From Cryptomeria japonica (taxonomy: Eukaryota > Streptophyta > Pinopsida > Cupressales > Cupressaceae), in the NCBI RefSeq assembly GCF_030272615.1, contig NC_081408.1, positions 612,896,977-612,960,976 on the forward strand: a stretch of DNA of 64,000 nt, given 5' to 3'. Below the pieces are notes generated by a model that ran no database searches, was not told where the DNA came from, and was given only the letters and a program-made list of their open reading frames with translations. The position numbers and the translations under genes were made by a program. Positions 1-11,850 of the stretch are shown piece by piece; positions within the stretch are counted from its first letter, which is position 1, and every line of letters begins with the position of its first letter.

Positions 1-1074
1 TGAAAAATAGGGTTCTTAAATTTGATAATACTCTAACTATCACTATTAATCCTCACTACTTCCTAACTTATCCCAATATCTAAAAATATACTATATTTAT
101 AAACATAATAACATGTCATATACTTTGACTTAATAGTGGAAAGAGAAACCACAACCTGTCACCTACTCATCCAACTAATTGCACCACCACATAAACTAAA
201 TACATAGTCAATGTTAGACTTCCTAATGTCAACATCCCATATCCAATTTGAGTTTACAAGTCCCTATATTTTTAATAACATGTGGAACAATGCTACTAAG
301 TAAACTTTCTTCTCCAAACTTTGTGCTTTGAAAACATGGTTGTTGAAAACGTGGATTTTTCTTCTTCTTTTAGATTATTCCACCAATCACCAATCATTTT
401 AGTGATCTCCCTATCCTTTCCAAGACACAATGCTTTCAATTGTTTATACTACTTAGCAAAGACAAATTTGTAGTCATTCCTATTTCTCTTTGAAAACATG
501 GTTGTTGAAACCATTTTTTCTAAATTTGAGTCATTGAGATGCTAGATATTCAATTCCAACCTAGAGGTAGTATGTCCATAAAGTCCAATGGCTACCAAAG
601 TGATAGATTACCACTAAATGTTAGCTCTTATTGAAGTAACATTAAGTGTTGTTAAAGTGTCATAAAAAGTTGTCAAAGTTTCAACTTGTCATCAAAGTGA
701 CATTATTGGTGAAGTATCCCAATTGTTTCTACAATGATATTATTATACTAAGTTTCAACTACTCCTAAAGTACACCTTCTACCAATGTCACAATGTGCAT
801 CTAAAGATGTTTTTGAACTTACAAAATATTACACTAAATGTAAAATTATGCTTCAATGAGAAATAGAATGTCATGTGGAAAGAATCTCTATATTTAATCT
901 TGATATTGTGTCTCACTAGGTGTTAAGGATTTGTGTTGCCATTCTTCAACCCATTCCATATTCTCGCATTCTTCCCATTCACCTACAACACAAAATTGAC
1001 AAAAACATGCAAGCTCTCTAGTTCATATAGTCCAAGTGTTAGAATTAGAACTCTTAAATGAATGTCATCTAGCT
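1..1074. other. AT-rich flank, no gene seen
   Basis: No convincing coding region or element end is visible. The only structure I see is a short motif (CTTTGAAAACATGGTTGTTG) present near 328 and again near 489, and a loose cluster of AAGTGTCAT/AAAGTGACAT words between 640 and 720. The right limit is set by position 1075, where sequence shared with 26359 onward begins; nothing marks this point as an element end. Confidence 0.5.
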
Positions 1075-1130
1075 GACCCATTGATTGTATCACAATCATA
1101 TCTTGGAAGGATATTCTCCTCTTTAACTAG

Positions 1131-1640
1131 CTAGAAGAAACATCTAATTGTAGAGTTCTGACTTAATCCTATGGATAAAGTTGCACTACACCAATCCACA
1201 ATTGCACTTGCATTTTTAAATTTAGCCTTTTCCTCGAATTTGAGTTGCTCTCTGCAAAGGGCTCTCTTAACACATGCACCGGCACCATCATGTTCTCCTT
1301 TCCCTTGTCCAGCCTCAAAAAAACTCCATATGTGTTCGATAGTAGTTTTTTTATGAACCCTACTCAACCAATAAAACATTCTAGCATTCTTGAATTGCCC
1401 TATGCACTTATCTAACCATATTATATTTTGTGTCATCTGAATTTCTCTCTCCCTCAAATTCTCAAAAAAGGTCTTGAAGCAATACTGGACAAACTCAAAT
1501 GACTGTAATTTATTATCACTCATATAGAAATGGTACTCTCTCAAAATTTTATGATCCTCTTTTGTACTATCTAGTGCATGCCTATAGACAATATGGACAA
1601 AAATCGATACTTGCACTGAATTGTAGTATTGTGAAGTAGC
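1131..1640 (-). pseudogene. Transposase-like ORF fragment fused to a Gypsy RT
   Basis: This open frame of about 165 codons follows the interrupted reverse transcriptase of element C on the same strand but is not retroelement-like. Its key stretches are IIWLDKCIGQFKNA followed about 25 residues later by WSFFEAGQGKGEHDGAGA and then VKRA. I associate the pattern D-x-C-x-x-Q-F-K-N plus W-x-F-F-x-x-G-x-G-K-G-x-x-D-G-x-G-A-x-x-K-R with a family of uncharacterised, transposase-like proteins seen in plants and animals. That assignment is from memory of the motif, not a search. The fragment has no start of its own: the first ATG lies in RT-derived sequence in another frame. It stays open in both copies of the duplication, but it lacks the N-terminal part and is probably a pseudogene. 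Confidence 0.5.
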
Positions 1641-3142
1641 ATGCTCCACCTAGATTGTCCAATAGGTCCTCTATCCTTGGCATGAGAAACGGGTATCTTA
1701 TGGTGATCTTATTAATTTCTTTTGAGTCAATGCACATCCTCCATTTTCCTCCTTTTTTAGGCACTAGAACAATGGGAATGGCACAAGGACTCAAACTCTT
1801 TTTAATAAACCCTTTGTCTAAGAGTTCTTGCACTTGTTTGGCAATCTCCTCATTTTGGCTAGGTGTCATTTTATAAGAAGCTTTGTTAGGCATATTTGCC
1901 CTTGGTATCAAGTCTATTTGGTGATTAACATCCCTCATTGGAGACAAAGAATTAGGCATATCATCTCCTATAACCCCTACATATTTCTTTAATAAACCTT
2001 GCACTTCTTGAGGCACTTCACTCATTGAATTTGCCTTAGCTTCATCTTTAGGCTTTAGCACTATAGCAATACCCTGATTACCTTCTTGTTTTAACACTTT
2101 AAGGAACTCTTTGCCACTCATCAACATAACACTTGACCCTACTTGTTTTTTCTCCTTTGGATCAGGCAATGGATCCATTTGATACTTCTTACCATTCTTG
2201 GTGATGAGATAACTATTATTTTCTCCATCATGACAGGCTTTCACGTCATATTGCCATGGACGGCCCAGGAGCAGATGACAGGCATCCATAAGCAATATGT
2301 CACATAGAAGTTTGTCTTTGTATTCACCAATTTCAAATTCCACCCATGCTTGTTCATCAACTAAGACATGTTGACCCCGGTTGAGCCATGATACCTTATA
2401 GGGAGTGAGATGAAGCAATCTTTTAAGTTTGAGCTTATCCACCATTATAACTGAGACAATATTCTCTGTGGAACCTAAATCCACAATCACCTTAAAAATT
2501 TTGCCATGTGACTTACAAGTGGTCCTAAATAGACTTTTCCTCTATGGTGGCTCTTGAGCTTGGCGTATCTTTAACATTGTTCTTCTCATCATCAAATTTT
2601 CTCCATCTGTCACTGGCCCTGCCTTGCTGATTTGGGAGATCGCACTTTGAGTATCCTCCTCTTGCACTAACTGAGTCCTTCTCTCACTTATGTATGAACT
2701 TGATGAACTTGAGGCTTTTCTCGAGCACCTGCTCATGGTATGTCCAACTTGGTTGCAGTGGTAACACCTACCAGTGAAGACTATATTTCCTCTCCCTAAG
2801 CTTCCAAACCTGCCTCTAAAATTGCTTCTCCCTCTAAAGGATCCTCTATATGTAGCTCTTTGAGAATCCCCACTTCCTTCTTGGTTTTGATGCTCTTCAT
2901 TCCTTGAAGCACTCTGCCCTCTGCCAAATATTCCTCTACCCCTGAAGTTCTTACCACCTCTATGCTTCTAATTTTGCTCACTTCTCCTTTTGATCGTTTC
3001 CTCTGCCCTTAATGCCAACTAAAAACACTTGTGAACAATGTCTTGTGTGAGGATGCTTATTTCATCTTGTATGTTTTGCCTAAGACCATTCATGTATCTT
3101 ACCAATTTCTCCACTTCATTCTCATGTTTCCTAGCCCTCAAA
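1633..3142 (-). pseudogene. Element C: gag 3' part, protease, RT start (copy 1)
   Basis: Reading leftward on the minus strand, the region resumes gag after the solo LTR. It has an RG-rich stretch, then a zinc knuckle CYHCNQVGHTMSRC (near 2770-2725), a serine-rich linker, then a Ty3/Gypsy protease region with VDLGSTENIVS (near 2480) and LLGRPWQYDV (near 2255). The N-terminal half of reverse transcriptase follows ([13 protein letters not shown] near 1760, [12 protein letters not shown] near 1645). The sequence leaves the RT at about 1633, before the FxxIDL and YVDD motifs. Stop codons break the frame, for example between knuckle and protease. The protease triad reads D-L-G here but D-S-G in the second copy. 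The lineage within Ty3/Gypsy is not settled. Confidence 0.85.
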
Positions 3143-3147
3143 CTTAG

Positions 3148-6100
3148 TGTAGTACCCCTCCTCGATCAGCCTCTTTTGTATGTTCTGAGTTACTTCAGTG
3201 ACTGTTTTGTGGAACATTATTGTATTTTGATTCGGATATTATGCGATGTTATTTCATGTTTTATCTAGATTTATGGTGTATGATTTTATGCAGTATCTCA
3301 CTGCTTATGAATAATGTTATTTTATGGATCTTTATCATGGACTGACACTTTTCCCTTATATTGTGATGCGTTATTTATATGTTGCGTGTTTGCAAGTGTA
3401 TTGGGATGCGAGGGGATGATTTTCCTTCACTTACTCCGGTGACAAAGGGTATATATATATATTGGTCTATATGCACATGTGGTTCTTTGGTGCAGGACAT
3501 TGCAGGTACTAGTACCGAGTAGGTACGGGGTATTGACTCCACCTGGTTTCGCAGGTCTAAGCATGCCTTATATATCCGATGGGAGTGGAGGAGATAGTTG
3601 TTGTACCCTAGCTTGACCACAATTACACTCATGTGAGTGTTGTCAGTCGGTTGTCTTTCCCGTCTGGCTAGCATGCGAGTCATAGTGTTTGGTTTGGTCA
3701 TTTGAGAGTCGTCATTTGATCTTTCTTGGTTTTGAGTGTTTCCATTTATTTAAATGGTCATTTAATTCAAATGGATGATGCTATCTTGTGTTGGCGTAAT
3801 CTTTTAATTAATATGCTCTGTGATTATTGATTTATTTAAATTAATGATTGCTAGATTAAATGGTTAAATGGCTTAATGTATTATGTGAAGTTGCCTTGAT
3901 ATTTTTGTAAAATAAATAATTGCCTAGCCATTTAAAAAGGTTAAATGCTTATGTTGAAGGAAGTATTTATGGAAAAAGAAATAAATAAAGCTTCCCTTTT
4001 TATTTTTCCATTTGGCCTTTTTAATTTAATCATTAGAAAGAATCATTATTTTTGGGAAAGAAATAAATCTGATTGCCTTTTAGTTTTAAAATATTTAAAT
4101 TTGATTGGATGTAAACTTTAACCTAGAAGCTTAGGTTAAAAGATATTTTGGGCATCCATTCGAGGGATTCACGGCAAGAGAAGAAGAGGAATTTTTGAGA
4201 GAAGTAAAGAATTTTGGAAATCTTCTTGGAGGAGCTGGAAATTCGACCTGGTTGCAAGACTGGATTTTCTTCATCTCTTTGCTTGCCTTTGCTTCGGGTT
4301 GGATAATCTATTCTGATGTTTTGTTTTGATTTTGTATATTCCAGTTTTCTTCCTACATGATTGGAAATATGCATTTTCCCTATAGATTCTTTTTGGAATG
4401 TTGAAATGGAAGAAAGATTGTCTAATAGAGTTGATTTTGTGATGCTATTAGCATATGGTTGCATTTTGGAAAGGAATTGTTCATTCTTCTTTGTTGTGTG
4501 TTATATGTTCATAGCAAACAACTTCTTGATTTACCTCTTCTTTTGAAAGAAAAGAATTTTAGATTGAATTTGTTGGGTGCATCCTTGCTTCTTACTTTCA
4601 AGAATTTGCTAGTCATTCTTTCCAATGTGTTTATTTCACCATCTACCTTGCTAGTAACTTTTCCTTGAAATTTTGGAAATTGGCACTATATGTGTGTGCC
4701 CGTGAAATAATTATGGAAATGGAATGTTATTTGTGGTTATTGATTTTGTGATCTTTTGGTTTTAGAATGCCTTGGAGGCATGTGTTTTTGGTTTGTTCGT
4801 AGACTTTACCGCTCCTGTGATGGGCTTGTCTCATCACATGAGTCGGTAGTGTCTGCTACCCGCAGGTAGTAGAACTACCAGTCGGCAGCACCGCTACGCA
4901 GTAGCAGTGCTACCGGTCCGTAGGACTGCCACCGGTTGGTAGCAGCACTACCGATCGGTAGCAATGCTACCAGTTGGTAGCGGCTGCTACCAGCGGTAGC
5001 AGCACTACTAGTCGGCAGTACCACTACCGGTTGGTAGCAGTGCTACCGATCAGTGGTGGTCATTACCAACGGTAGCAACACTACCAGTCGGTAGGGTTGT
5101 TACCAGTGGTAGCAGCACTACCGGTAGGTAGTGTCTGTTGCCACGACAACAGCACTACTACGGGTTGGCTTTTGCCACCACTTGACCCTGTGCCTTACCA
5201 GTGCAAACCAGTATGTGTTATAAATTAATTTAATTTTATTAAGTGAACATGTTGATGTGGTTGTTTTATGTTAAGCATAAATGGTGGTTTTTCATGTGAT
5301 TTTTATTATGTGGTTACTAAATTTATCAATGGAAAACAAGGCATGAATTAGAAATTCAAATTGGTAGATTTGGATATGTTCTGGAAATGAACTAAATGCC
5401 ATTCATGTTATAACTGGTTGAATGGTTTAATGTAGATTTCATTCCTAATGGAATATTGATTTGGAAATTAAATTATGCGACTGTTGAAAGAATATTTTAT
5501 CATATTTCTTTTCAATCAATGTTGTTGCAAGTGTATTATGTGTTGTCTTGGTCTGTGGTTCAGTCATCCTATGGAGGCTATTTGGTACCTTTGACCAAGA
5601 GATATATGTTGTCTTCGTTGTCTTAACCATGTAGTGTCTTTGCCTTATGGTTAGCCAAGAGTCAGTATGTCCTTGTTTGACCACTTGTTTCTGATAGTGG
5701 TGTTATGGTTGTCTACTTCGCCATAATGTCCTTAGGGAGTGACCTTGTTTGTTCAGTGTCCTTTGAGAGAGTGGCTTTCGCTTGGGGGTTGCGCCCAAAG
5801 TGGTAGGCATTACAATCCAACGAAAGTCAAATAATAATTGGTAATCTAATGAATTGATTAGGTGGGTATTATCATAACATTAATAAAGATAATTGTACCT
5901 CATGCATAGGTGAGTGCTAGTACAGGGCTCATAATGTTGCGAGAAAGCCTGGAATGGCAAACCAACCACCTTGTCTTCACGAAAGGCCGGTAGGGTCCGC
6001 ATGAAACTTAGTTGGAACCGGAGGTTCGAGAGAGGTTAGCAGGACGGTGAGTCGGGACCTATGGAGGTTGTACCATGGTATCCATCTTAAGCTATGCGAT

Positions 6101-6867
6101 GACACTCTCTCATTTGATTCACTTGTGTGTTTGTGATGTTGAGTCATCCGGATTTTGTGAGGTCATTTTGTGTTGTCATGGAGTCGTATTGTTTTGTCGA
6201 CCATGTCATGCTTATGCTTGTTTGAGGGTCCTCAGCTATCTCCTAGAACAGTGGGGTGATTCCATTTGGGAATTACATGGGCGGGTGGTAGTGCCACCTC
6301 CCATCGGATGTTCGGACTTGTGCCTTCATGCGAGGATTGGCTTCGTAGGTGTTCCTGTGGTTCGTCACTCATGCTTCATCTCATGTTTTGGAGATTATTG
6401 GTATTTATAGACCTATGTGGTCATTGTATCATTGTAATATTGATCTTATGTAACCCTGTAACTGGATGATATCTATCCTTATATGTTTATTGAGAAGCTA
6501 TGTATTGGAAGAGCAATGTAATCCTTTATTGGGGTGTTTCTATCAGTTTCCTAGATGATGTTAGTAAATGCTTATTGAAGTGGAAATTATATTGTATCCT
6601 TTCAATCTTTCTATGATGAATCTTTATTTGCTTATGGCTTCTTGTGGTCATTGAGTTAATGATGCATATGTGGATTTATGATTTTGTGGAATTTGTTCTT
6701 GAAGTTAATTCTTCGTTGGTAACCCTTAAGGAATTCTGATGTAAGTCTTCCGCTTGTGTTATCATGCATGTTGTGTAAATGCACTTATGATGTTTATACC
6801 TTTTTTTAAAAAAATTGTTTCACCCTTGTTGTGGGTTTTCCTTCAAGGTTCCTAGCGGGGCATTACA
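3148..6867. mobile_element. Solo LTR, 3720 bp, nested in the gag of element C
   Basis: The block starts TGTAGTACCCC and ends GGGGCATTACA, so its ends are an imperfect inverted repeat with TG..CA termini. It is flanked by a perfect 5-bp target duplication CTTAG at 3143-3147 and 6868-6872, and the gag frame of C resumes on both sides. There is no gag or pol inside, and I see no internal duplication that would make it LTR-internal-LTR, so a solo LTR from intra-element recombination is the best reading. A small non-autonomous element with undetectable LTRs is the alternative. 3.7 kb is long for an LTR. Several short ORFs inside are AT-rich noise. The same 3720-bp block occurs at 28429-32148. Confidence 0.82.
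4842..5170. repeat. Array of GGTAGCAG / CTACC palindromic units inside the solo LTR
   Basis: About 330 bp consist of irregular units such as CGGTAGCAGCACTACCGG, in which GGTAG and CTACC alternate every 10 to 20 bases. Most units are imperfect inverted repeats, so the RNA could fold into a chain of short hairpins. GC content is much higher than in the surrounding LTR. The array is present with small differences at 30122-30450. No coding potential is seen. Confidence 0.8.
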
Positions 6868-6872
6868 CTTAG

Positions 6873-7493
6873 TTTGTGGAATTCCTTAGTGTATGCATTG
6901 ACATCTAGTTCCCTTTGTTTCAAATTTTGCAGTCTCTTGTGGATTTGAACTTCATAATCCCCTGGTAGGAACTGAGTTTTAATCCTTATCTTCATATGCT
7001 CCCATGAAGTTATCTTTTTCTTACCTACTTGTACCCTTTCTTCTTGCATCATGTTCCACCAAACCAAGGTTGATCCCCTCAATCTTGACTTGGCTACATT
7101 TACTCTTTTCTCCTCTGCTACCTCCTTATAATCAAAATGATTATTCAATGCTTCTATCCAATCTAATAACTCATCTCCATTGAGATTTCCTCCATATGTG
7201 GGTAATCCATCCAAATTATCCTTGGAGATAGATTTGACTACATCTAAGAATAGTTTTTGGTCTTGAGGCATTGCTACTATTGGCTGGTCCTCCTCATCTT
7301 CCACTTATTCATCTATTTGATCTCCCCATTCTGTCTTAACCTTCTCCTTCTCCTTCTTAGCATCTCGGGTCCCTTTATTTTCTTCCTGAGCCTTCAATTC
7401 TTCTAACATCTTTGTCACCATTTGTCGAATGGCTTCTTGAGTCATTGCCTTTGGAGGCATTGAACTTGCTTCTGATTCCTCAACATCTGACAT
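6873..7493 (-). pseudogene. gag: Element C: N-terminal gag (copy 1)
   Basis: The first ATG after the primer site is at 7493 (MSDVEESEASS). The product has an acidic, lysine-rich N terminus, then a retrotransposon gag core with DELLDWIEALNNHFDY, STLVWWNMM and ITSWEHMKIRIKTQFLP, ending in ELDVNAYTKEFHKLS just before the solo LTR insertion. Gag would form the cytoplasmic virus-like particle that packages the element RNA. The frame is stopped at 7307-7305 (TAA), before the core, and then cut by the LTR. The stop is shared with the second copy, so it predates the duplication. Confidence 0.85.
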
Positions 7494-7514
7494 ACACCAA
7501 TGTTTCAAAGGGTG

Positions 7515-7526
7515 GCTTTGATACCA
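7515..7526 (-). other. Primer binding site of element C (initiator Met tRNA type)
   Basis: On the minus strand the sequence reads TGGTATCAAAGC, one base off the common plant TGGTATCAGAGC that pairs with the 3' end of initiator methionine tRNA. It lies 6 bases after the end of the C LTR (TGCA on the plus strand at 7533). It supports the orientation and the 5' end of element C. Confidence 0.8.
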
Positions 7527-7532
7527 CTCTAA

Positions 7533-7714
7533 TGCATAGATTCTTGGAGTTGCTCTCACTTACCTAGTTGTCTTTCTTGTTCTCTCCAACCTTCTAACTC
7601 CTCAAGCCCATCCAATGGTACTTGGTAAGTGTTCTGCTAGTTAGACCTCCAAGGCCTAATCCACTTTGGCTTGCCTCCAAGGTATAGCCACAAATGTTTT
7701 ATAGCGATGCTTCC
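7533..7714 (-). mobile_element. Element C 5' LTR, 3' remnant cut by element B
   Basis: Only the last 182 bp of the C LTR (minus strand) remain here because element B integrated after CTTCC at 7710-7714. The uninterrupted LTR is seen in the second copy at 32814 onward, where CTTCC (32991-32995) continues straight into TATTGAGG. Confidence 0.85.
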
Positions 7715-9132
7715 TGTAGTCACATAAATCTATCCATTTTAATTAAATGAATATTTCGTATTTATTTGGTTAAAAATCCACTAGCCATCAATTAATTCAT
7801 CCCCAAACATTCTTCTATTAATTAAATAAATTATTCAATTTATTTTAATTAATTCATTAAATCAAATTTCAATCAATTAAATAAATAAAATCAATTTATT
7901 TAATTAAATCCCCTTTTCCTCTTTTAAATAAATTAAATAAAACATTTATTTAAATCATTATCCCCACCCCACTTGCATTTTCTTACAAATGCAACTTGCA
8001 CACATGTATTGAAATAAATGAATTTTTATTTTTAATAAAATCCTATTTTCCCTCACCCACCAAATCCACTTGCAAAAATCTAATCCCCTTCTAGATTCTT
8101 CTAACCCCTTCCTAATTAGCCTAATCCATTCTCTAATTATTGTCACATTCCTAAGCAAAATGGAGTCACTTCTCAAAGTCTAAAAGTCTTTGATAACCAT
8201 TAAAGGCTTTCAACCTTCAACCACTTAATTCCTCAAAGTCTTTGATAACCATTGAAGGCTTCCAACTTTCAACCACTTAATCCCCAAAGTCTCCAAAAAC
8301 CATTAATGGTTAACCCAAACCCTTCCACATGGTTAAAACATTTGTTTTGACTCAACCTCTACCCAACCCAAGGGTCTCATCAAGCCTTTAATGCTTTGAC
8401 CATGATTATCTCTTAATCATTTGCACAAAGGTTTATCCTTGGATTAACTCTTAATCCAGTGGATAATCTTAATTTAGATTTGACCCTTAGCCTTTAGATA
8501 ACCATGAAATCTTCTCAGGCCTTTAATGCCTCCAACCTCTTCTCTCAACCCAATCCTGTTTTGACACTTGTCACCATTTTATTGGTGCAAATTGTGCACA
8601 TGGATCCCCAACTTTCAAGCTTGACCCTTGATTAAACCTTTCAATCCTGGCCATCCATTGCTCCATTTTTCCTATAAATAGAGCCCATTCCTTCATAATC
8701 CAGATCCTGAAAACTTGTATGCATCTAAGCTATAGACATTTTAGAGAGCATTTTAGTATAAGCAATCTCATATCTTGTTATTTTGGTTAAAATACATCAT
8801 TTTAGCATAGTATTAGCTTTTCATTTCACATTTAGAGCTATACTACAATCTCAATCCTCCATAAGCATCCATAGTGCAAAAAGCTGCTGAGAGCTACACT
8901 ATTTTGGAACTTGGAGAGGAGAGGAACAAGGGAGAAGAAGCTAAGGCCATGCTAAGAGGCAGTTGGAGATGCCTCATAATCTTTGTTTTACTTATTAGAT
9001 ATATTAGCATGCTTTTTAGTGTCTCTTTTGGTATGCCTTCATAGATTAGTTTTAGATTGATTAACACTAATGTTTGGTGTGTTTTGTGTTCTTTGATCAT
9101 AGACTAACCTTGTGCCATTTAGGAGGGCATCA
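7715..9132 (+). mobile_element. 5' LTR of element B, 1418 bp
   Basis: It begins TGTAGTCACATAAAT. The 3' copy begins the same way straight after a polypurine tract. I place the end at GGGCATCA (9132), because a primer-site-like TGG sequence starts two bases later; the two LTRs are alignable only to 9105. The first 250 bp are extremely A+T rich. Compared with the 3' LTR it has lost about 20 bp near 7795, between short AATTAA repeats. The promoter TATA box is at 8673. Confidence 0.9.
8673..8681 (+). promoter_or_regulatory. TATA box of element B 5' LTR
   Basis: TATAAATAG sits about 460 bp before the LTR end, in a context (CCTATAAATAGAGCCC) typical of plant RNA polymerase II promoters. Transcription would start some 30 bases downstream, near 8705, setting the U3/R boundary. 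It is conserved in the 3' LTR. Confidence 0.7.
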
Positions 9133-9134
9133 TT

Positions 9135-9152
9135 TGGTGAACCCGATGTGAA
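9135..9152 (+). other. Candidate primer binding site of element B
   Basis: TGGTGAACCCGATGTGAA starts two bases after CA at 9132, the normal spacing for a Gypsy primer site, and starts with the TGG that pairs with the tRNA CCA end. I cannot name the matching tRNA from memory. The alternative is that the LTR ends near 9105 and no classical site is present. Confidence 0.55.
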
Positions 9153-11850
9153 TCGAATCACCAAAAACATCTCATTTTTTTTATTAACATGTTTGATTGT
9201 TGAAAGTGCCACACAGGTCGCGCTTCGGCGCTATTGAACACGTTTCAGCGCTACCGACAATTTTTCTTTTAGCGCTATTGTTTTTACAATAGTGCTATTG
9301 TAAAAGTTTCGGCGCTGTTGAAATTGTTTTAGCGCTTCTGTCGTTATTCTGGCGCTATTGGAAAAAGTCTAGCGCTTCTGTCTTTCTGTAATTTCTGCTC
9401 TTTCAGCACTACTGTTTAAATTAGCGCTTCTGTAAACGCAAACTAGCGCTATTGTATAAATTAGTGCTTCTGTCCAAAACGCAGACTAGCGCTATTGCGA
9501 CAGAGTGTTGTCCAAGTCACCTTGTAACCGAAAAATTGAGCATCTTAGGCTTGTGGAAGCCCCCCTTGAATATCGATTTTTACTAACTTGTTTTTGTTCA
9601 TGCAGGTTAACAACTCACCATAAAAATCACACATTTTGTCATTTGGTGCTTAAAAAGAACATTGAAAAACACAAAAACAACAAAATTTTCATTGTTTTCT
9701 AGTTAGGATTCATCTTTCTATTGGTGCTTAAAATCAACCAAACAAAGTTTCTTTCCTTGCATCAAATCTAAAAATCACAAGCCACACTTCAAATTTTGGT
9801 GCAGTTAAAAACTTACAAACCACTTGTTTTGATTTTTTTTGCAAAAACAAATTTTACTTCAAAGAAAACGTGTTTTCCATTGAGTTGATCAGGATTTTCA
9901 AATTCTAGATTACAAAACACATTTCTTTTGAAGTTAAAAAGAACACCATGGCTGTTGGAGCAACATCTCCAAATAGTTAGATCACATTTGCACTAATGGG
10001 TTAAAAAGAACAAGTGAATTTCGTGTTTGGCACGCTTGTGCACAAAGGTCAGTCGAGTGGTCCTACCTCTAACACACACTATCCTCTCCCTTGGCTCTCG
10101 TGGTCCTAGGTGCAAGAGAAAAGTGTTAGTAACACTCAAAATTTTATCCTTTTAAGAGAGGCCTGCCAAGGGATCGATACTCTTGGGAACGACCTCGAGC
10201 GGTAAATCCTTCGAGCCGCTATAGAAATCAGGTGAGAACGAAAGCTGTAGCCTTGGGTATAGCTGTTCCTACAGTGTAACTGGCCGAAAGGACAAATGGG
10301 CCCCACCACCAGTTACAAGGCTCTTAAGTGAGTCACTGCAAAATGAACTTATGTCCAAAAACATCGAACATAACTAAACACCTTTAAGTAGTAGCCCACC
10401 CGTTCTATTGATTGAGGATATTTGAGATATAATTTAGTGCAAGAGCATAGAAGGTTTTGCTCCCAAGATACTCACCATACATATTTCCTTGAGTAGAAAC
10501 ATAGCTTTTTGAAAAGACACTTGTGGCTTGATAAAAGTGGTGACTCCCCCATCATAGGGATCATCTATTTGTTATACTCGTGCAAGACTTAGTATATCAC
10601 ATCCTTACCTGCCACAGCGGGATTCATAAGGTATGTAGTACCAAAGTCGAAGAAATATCAAGATGTGGGCTAAATTTATCACAACTGGCCATTTGACCTT
10701 AGGGATAAAAAGTGTTTGAAGTGTGTTCGTTTTATAGACCTAGTGCAAATTGAGCCGACTTCAGGCTTTGGAAATACATCTTAAAATACATCTAAAAGAA
10801 GGGTCATATACAAGTCCAAGAATTGGGTTGATCTAGACCCATACTCATTTGTGCCTTTGGGGGCAACATTCTTGTGTTTGTGTGCTTGCTTTGTTTTCTT
10901 GTCAAAGAAAAATCAGAAAATCAATCCCCAAAACAGAGTATTCATCCAACATTTTTCAAAAACAACCAAAAATACCAAAAACAAAGTACCAACAACAAAA
11001 GAATCAAAAATTTTATGACCATTCTTCACATCTTGCGAAAGAAGAAGTGTCATCAAAATATCAACCTGAAAAGGAGACCATTAAGCTCAAAGGCTTTGAT
11101 CAAAAGGAGGAAATTCTTCTATCTCAATAGACAAATTTTTGTCTCACATAGAGTCTTTCTACATCGCATGTGTCTATACCTTCAAGGTAAAACAAACGAG
11201 TTTGATTCAGAATCATTGAACCACAGAGCTTTTATGCAATATAGAGCTCTGAGTTATCACAAAAACCAAGGAGGAAAGATTAATCCCAACTTCTTCCCAA
11301 ACATCTGTATCACCTACAACACAGCTCGAGAAATGCCACCAACGCCTGAAAGGGAAGAAGTAGAGTTTGTTCCATTTGTAACACAAAGTTTTTATTGAAG
11401 CTAAAAACAAAACATCCATCATCTCATTCATACATCATTATTCCATCATCAATCCATCCCAAAAACTCTCAAAACATTAAGAGGTTATTGTCCCAAGATT
11501 CCTTTTTTAGATATTCGTTGAAATCAAACACATCACATCACTTTTTAGATTGTTTCTACATCTAGGATAAGCTCATCCTAAGAGACACATCTACGCAGGT
11601 TAAAACTAGTTATGAGTGAATCCTCTCATTGCTAGGTAGTCAAAATCTGTAACACATCTCAGATTTCTCTACACCTTATCACATCCAAGCTCCTCAAACA
11701 AACAAGCAATTCAAAGAAGGAATTTCGGTTACATCTACCTTAAAGTGCTCGAGATCCACATACAACACAAATCACCAACCATCAATCTTTCATTTCATCG
11801 ACAACTCATCATCATTTTCACTCAACTTCAACAAAGACTTGTAAAACAAA
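9153..11850 (+). other. Long untranslated leader of element B
   Basis: 2.7 kb separate primer site and gag. An AGCGCT array fills 9210-9495. Beyond it the leader is A-rich with scattered short ORFs; those at 10849-11398 have low-complexity Lys/Asn/Gln composition and no motif I recognise. Long leaders are usual in Tat-lineage elements and hold packaging signals, but I cannot point to one. Confidence 0.6.
9210..9495 (+). repeat. AGCGCT array, 5' end of element B
   Basis: About a dozen irregular units of roughly 15 to 25 bases carry the palindrome AGCGCT (sometimes GGCGCT), mostly as AGCGCTATTG or AGCGCTTCTGT. It lies shortly after the primer site. A matching array near the 3' end (24095-24365) has the words in reverse complement (ACAATAGCGCT). 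Confidence 0.8.

Larger units (their letters stand above)
1075..7714. repeat. Segment A, first copy of a 6.6-kb duplication
   Basis: This segment is repeated in the same orientation at 26359-32995. By eye the copies differ by roughly 1 to 2 percent and carry the same nested solo LTR with the same target duplication, so that LTR was in place before the copies separated. The content is a minus-strand Gypsy element (C): end of its 5' LTR, primer site, gag, protease and start of reverse transcriptase, then a foreign ORF. On the right, A is cut at 7714 by the LTR of element B. On the left, similarity to the second copy ends at 1075. Confidence 0.93.

Noticed and set aside
10849-11398. Overlapping ORFs in the leader of element B
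   Set aside because: Low-complexity Lys/Asn/Gln composition, no motif, and no agreement between frames; left as leader.
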